Of a stretch of 64,000 nt of DNA, positions 61,503 through 64,000 are shown piece after piece. Every line of letters starts with the position of its first letter. Within the stretch, counting starts at the first letter, position 1. Position numbers and translations under genes: made by a program. Source of the DNA: Lachnospiraceae bacterium. Its GTDB lineage: Bacteria; Bacillota; Clostridia; Lachnospirales; Lachnospiraceae. A model generated the notes under the pieces. The model was not told the origin of the DNA. It searched no databases and saw only the letters and a list, made by a program, of their open reading frames with translations. The stretch lies in assembly GCA_016288005.1 (NCBI GenBank), contig JAEEXY010000002.1, forward strand, positions 1 to 64,000, written 5' to 3'.

Positions 61503-62633
61503 ATGGGAAAAAAGGTGATCATCATACCCGACAGCTTCAAGGGAAGCATTTCTTCGGCTGCGGCTGCGGGAATTCTCGGAGAGGCTGCGAGGAAAGCGGG
61601 TTTTGAAACTGTCGAAGTACCTGTTGCCGACGGCGGCGAAGGCACCGTCGACTGTGTGCTGAAGATCACCGGAGGACGCAAAGAGGCGGTGCGGGTGACC
61701 GGACCCGAGGGTACGGATATCACGGCGAAATACGTGATCACCCCGAACGATGAGGCTGTCATCGAGATCGCCGAGAGTACAGGCATCACGCGGCAAAACG
61801 GACTGCATCCGATGACGGCGGAAACCTTCGGCTTCGGACAGCTGATACTTGACGCGCTCGACAGCGGGGTGCGGAAATTCTTCCTGGGGCTCGGAGGCAG
61901 CGCTTCGACCGACTGCGGCCTCGGAATGGCGGCAGCTCTCGGAGTACGGTTCCTGAACGGCAGGGGAGAGTGCTTTATCCCGTGCGGACTGACGCTGCGT
62001 GATATCGCGGCCGTCGAGACGGACGGGCTGGATCCGCGCGTGGGCGAGAGCAGCTTCTGCGTGCTCAGTGACGTGACGATCCCTCTGTTCGGACCGAACG
62101 GCGCGGCGTATGTATTCAGCCCGCAAAAAGGCGCGAATCCGGAACAGGTGAGGGTCCTCGATGACGGACTGCGAGGAGCCGCAAGGCTCATAGAGCAGGC
62201 GACCGGATGCGATCCGGACAGTATCAGCGGTGCCGGCGCGGCCGGAGGTGCCGGCTATGGATGCGCGGCTTTTCTCGGTGCCCGGATAAAGAGCGGCATA
62301 GAGGTCATGCTAGAGCTGTGCGGATTTGACCGGACGGTCGGGGAATGCGGCCTGATCGTCACCGGTGAGGGAAGCCTCGACAGCCAGAGCCTCATGGGGA
62401 AGGTTCTGAGCGGCATCAAGGCACACTCACGCGGCAAGCCGATAGTATCCTTCTGCGGAAAATGCGAATTGGGTGAGGATGTTCTCCGAACGGAGGGCAT
62501 CACTGCTGTCGAGATAGGCAGGGACATATCCCTTGATGAGTCGATAAGGAACGGGGAAAAGTATCTGCGGCAGGCGGCGGAAGAGTTTTTTATGGGGGCA
62601 TCCGTAGTATTTGCCAGGAGAAGCGAGTACTAA
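61503..62633 (+). CDS. garK: Glycerate kinase
   Basis: 376 residues from MGKKVIIIPDSFKGS with AAGGAGAGG upstream. The frame is open for another 900 bases upstream over cdaR, which is only a shadow. VPVADGGEGTVD, LGLGGSASTDCGLGMAAAL and SDVTIPLFGPNGAAYVFSPQKG (in part) are signatures of the GarK/GlxK family. It phosphorylates D-glycerate to phosphoglycerate, the last step of sugar-diacid or glycerate use. Divergent from its likely regulator. Confidence 0.95.
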   Translation: MGKKVIIIPDSFKGSISSAAAAGILGEAARKAGFETVEVPVADGGEGTVDCVLKITGGRKEAVRVTGPEGTDITAKYVITPNDEAVIEIAESTGITRQNGLHPMTAETFGFGQLILDALDSGVRKFFLGLGGSASTDCGLGMAAALGVRFLNGRGECFIPCGLTLRDIAAVETDGLDPRVGESSFCVLSDVTIPLFGPNGAAYVFSPQKGANPEQVRVLDDGLRGAARLIEQATGCDPDSISGAGAAGGAGYGCAAFLGARIKSGIEVMLELCGFDRTVGECGLIVTGEGSLDSQSLMGKVLSGIKAHSRGKPIVSFCGKCELGEDVLRTEGITAVEIGRDISLDESIRNGEKYLRQAAEEFFMGASVVFARRSEY

Positions 62634-62663
62634 ATCCAAACGGGTGCTTGGGCAGGAATGAAT

Positions 62664-64000
62664 ATGATAACCAGAAACAGAAAAGCAGTGCTGACATTGG
62701 CGATCTGTCTGATAATAGCGGTCGCTTCGATGTTTACGGCGAATCTGATACAGACCGGGTTCGGCGATATCGATGTCGTGACTGCGTCGTTTGAAGTTGA
62801 CAACGGTGCGGACAGCTATGACATCACCTATAAACTGTATATTCCCAAAGAGGCGAGCGAGTCAAACCCGTTGCCGGCGCTTCTGTGCCTGCACGGCTAC
62901 CAGAACGACTATGAGACCTCCGCGGCGTATGCGATAGAGGCCGCCAGACGCGGCATAGTGGCAGTCTGCATAGATGAGTTCGGCCACGGATATAACGGGA
63001 GATCGATGAAGAACCGCGGCTGGACGACCTATAAGGTCCAGGGCGTGAGCGCCGACGGTACCGAGACCACCGTGAAGACAAAGCTTAAGGGGCCGGACAG
63101 ATTCCTTACGATGATGAATTTCTCGACGCTCTCGTTCTTTGAAGGCAGCGCCTACTCTGTAAACGAAGAGAAAACGGTGAGCTTCGACGCTGATAAGGAC
63201 GGCGTATGGGACAGCTCGATGGGCGGCATTGCCGCGTACAACTGGTTAAAGACCCTTCCTTACGTGCAGTCCGACAATATCGCGATCACGGGTCATTCGA
63301 TGGGAACATGGGCATCCTGGAGCGTCGCTGCCGCATGCCCGGACCATAAGGCGGTCATCCTCCAGTGCGGCGAGGTGTTCGGCGACAATATGTTTGACAG
63401 CTCATCGGTCGAATTCCACAATGTCCTGATGCTGCAGGCACGCTATGACGAGTTCAATTATTTCCGCGATTACCGTCAGGAGACCGTGAACGATAAGATG
63501 CTCGAGAGCGGTATCAGGGAGCAGTTTTTTACGGCTTACGGGAGGACTGCGCCCCAGGCTTCGTACACATGGAACACAACTTACGGCAGCTTTGCCGACG
63601 GCACGGCAAGGCGTGTCGAGCTGATAGAGACGAACCACCGCCTGACCACGCATAATTCCCACGCGGTCGCCGCGGCGATGGACTGGCTGGAGAGCACGCT
63701 GGGCGTACAGAGCGGCATGCCGTCCGACAAGCAGGTATTCATGATCAAGGAACTGTTCGTGATGGTCGCGATGCTGGCTGTCATGGTGGCTCTTTGCCCG
63801 CTGTTCATACTGATAACCAATATAGGATTCTTCAGGGTACTGATAATCGACCGCCGCTCCGCGGGACGCGCGCCGAAGCTCATGAGCCGCGGACAGTGGT
63901 GGAAGAACGCATGGATCGCGGTATTGATCGGCGCCGTGACATATCCGTTCATGACACAGCTAGGACACGGTCTGCTGCCGGTTCCCGAGAACATTTTCCG
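62664..64000 (+). CDS. Membrane alpha/beta hydrolase, 3' partial
   Basis: 445 codons to the window end. ATG 62664 is chosen as GGGCAGGA lies six bases before it; ATG 62658 directly abuts the AGGA. An N-terminal membrane helix (about 8-25) precedes an alpha/beta hydrolase domain: oxyanion region LCLHGYQND, nucleophile elbow ITGHSMGTW, and His in ETNHRLTTHNSH. A membrane helix begins near residue 365 (MVAMLAVMVALCPLFILI) and a second near 425. It probably acts on an ester or peptide at the outer face. It follows glycerate kinase after 30 bases. Confidence 0.8.
   Translation, partial: MITRNRKAVLTLAICLIIAVASMFTANLIQTGFGDIDVVTASFEVDNGADSYDITYKLYIPKEASESNPLPALLCLHGYQNDYETSAAYAIEAARRGIVAVCIDEFGHGYNGRSMKNRGWTTYKVQGVSADGTETTVKTKLKGPDRFLTMMNFSTLSFFEGSAYSVNEEKTVSFDADKDGVWDSSMGGIAAYNWLKTLPYVQSDNIAITGHSMGTWASWSVAAACPDHKAVILQCGEVFGDNMFDSSSVEFHNVLMLQARYDEFNYFRDYRQETVNDKMLESGIREQFFTAYGRTAPQASYTWNTTYGSFADGTARRVELIETNHRLTTHNSHAVAAAMDWLESTLGVQSGMPSDKQVFMIKELFVMVAMLAVMVALCPLFILITNIGFFRVLIIDRRSAGRAPKLMSRGQWWKNAWIAVLIGAVTYPFMTQLGHGLLPVPENIF

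Overview
The window looks like a chromosome segment of an anaerobic, moderately GC-rich Clostridia-type Firmicute, most likely Lachnospiraceae-like. This is inferred from gene content, not from a marker gene. The supporting genes are an anaerobic class III ribonucleotide reductase, PcrA, PyrR-controlled uracil uptake, a B. subtilis-type ThyA, a YjfB-type motility protein, a DUF1836 protein, the radical SAM / DUF2344 / RNase G gene order, PdaA-like deacetylases and a selenium cluster. Genes are tightly packed, have strong GGAGG-type ribosome sites, and end in classic hairpin-plus-T terminators. No phage, insertion sequence, CRISPR array or rRNA was seen. One tRNA (Leu, CAA) is present.

Layout. 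1-2.8 kb: a cut-off glycosidase-like protein and an NAD-dependent epimerase. 2.8-8 kb: a PdaA-like deacetylase, then a divergent regulator pair (REC-HD-GYP-GGDEF and a SARP/BTAD-type activator) that share a related C-terminal module. 8-12.9 kb: a selenium cluster (selD, DUF3343, TusA/YedF-like, YedE transporter) divergent from a cysteine desulfurase-like gene and a LysR gene, followed by rarA and two small membrane proteins. 15-21 kb: histidine kinase, HD-GYP response regulator, DUF4015-type glycosidase and dihydropyrimidinase. 21-26 kb: a DUF6935-like protein, an EamA transporter, an XRE-cupin regulator with its acyl-CoA synthetase, and a TPR lipoprotein. 26-31.6 kb: nucleotide genes: nrdD under tandem NrdR boxes, a GNAT-like protein, thyA and dfrA, with a nested repeat between thyA and dfrA.

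31.6-35.6 kb: a 7TM hybrid kinase and a triple-receiver protein. 35.6-41.3 kb: yjfB, apt, galM, metY, pyrR and uracil permease. The pyrR leader has a terminator and a second hairpin that hides the ribosome site. 41.4-45 kb: pcrA with a Gly/Arg-rich linker, then a small membrane protein overlapping a DUF1836 gene. 45-46 kb: about 1 kb without genes, filled by two very large imperfect palindromes inside a further inverted repeat. This is the most unusual sequence in the window. 46-50 kb: a 1348-residue secreted protein with about 12 Ig-like BIG2 repeats. 50-56.6 kb: a zinc-ribbon membrane protein, guanine deaminase, B12-type radical SAM protein, DUF2344 protein, RNase G and tRNA-Leu. 56.7-60.2 kb: a second PdaA-like lipoprotein, a membrane-anchored MutS-family ATPase and a C39-like peptidase. 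60.2-64 kb: a CdaR-type regulator divergent from glycerate kinase, then a membrane alpha/beta hydrolase cut by the window edge.

Working together, the central block supplies deoxynucleotides (nrdD, thyA, dfrA) and recycles bases (apt, pyrR, uracil permease, guaD). Three sets of two-component or cyclic-di-GMP proteins point to elaborate signalling. Promoters, operators and folded leaders were found by eye; none was scored by computation.
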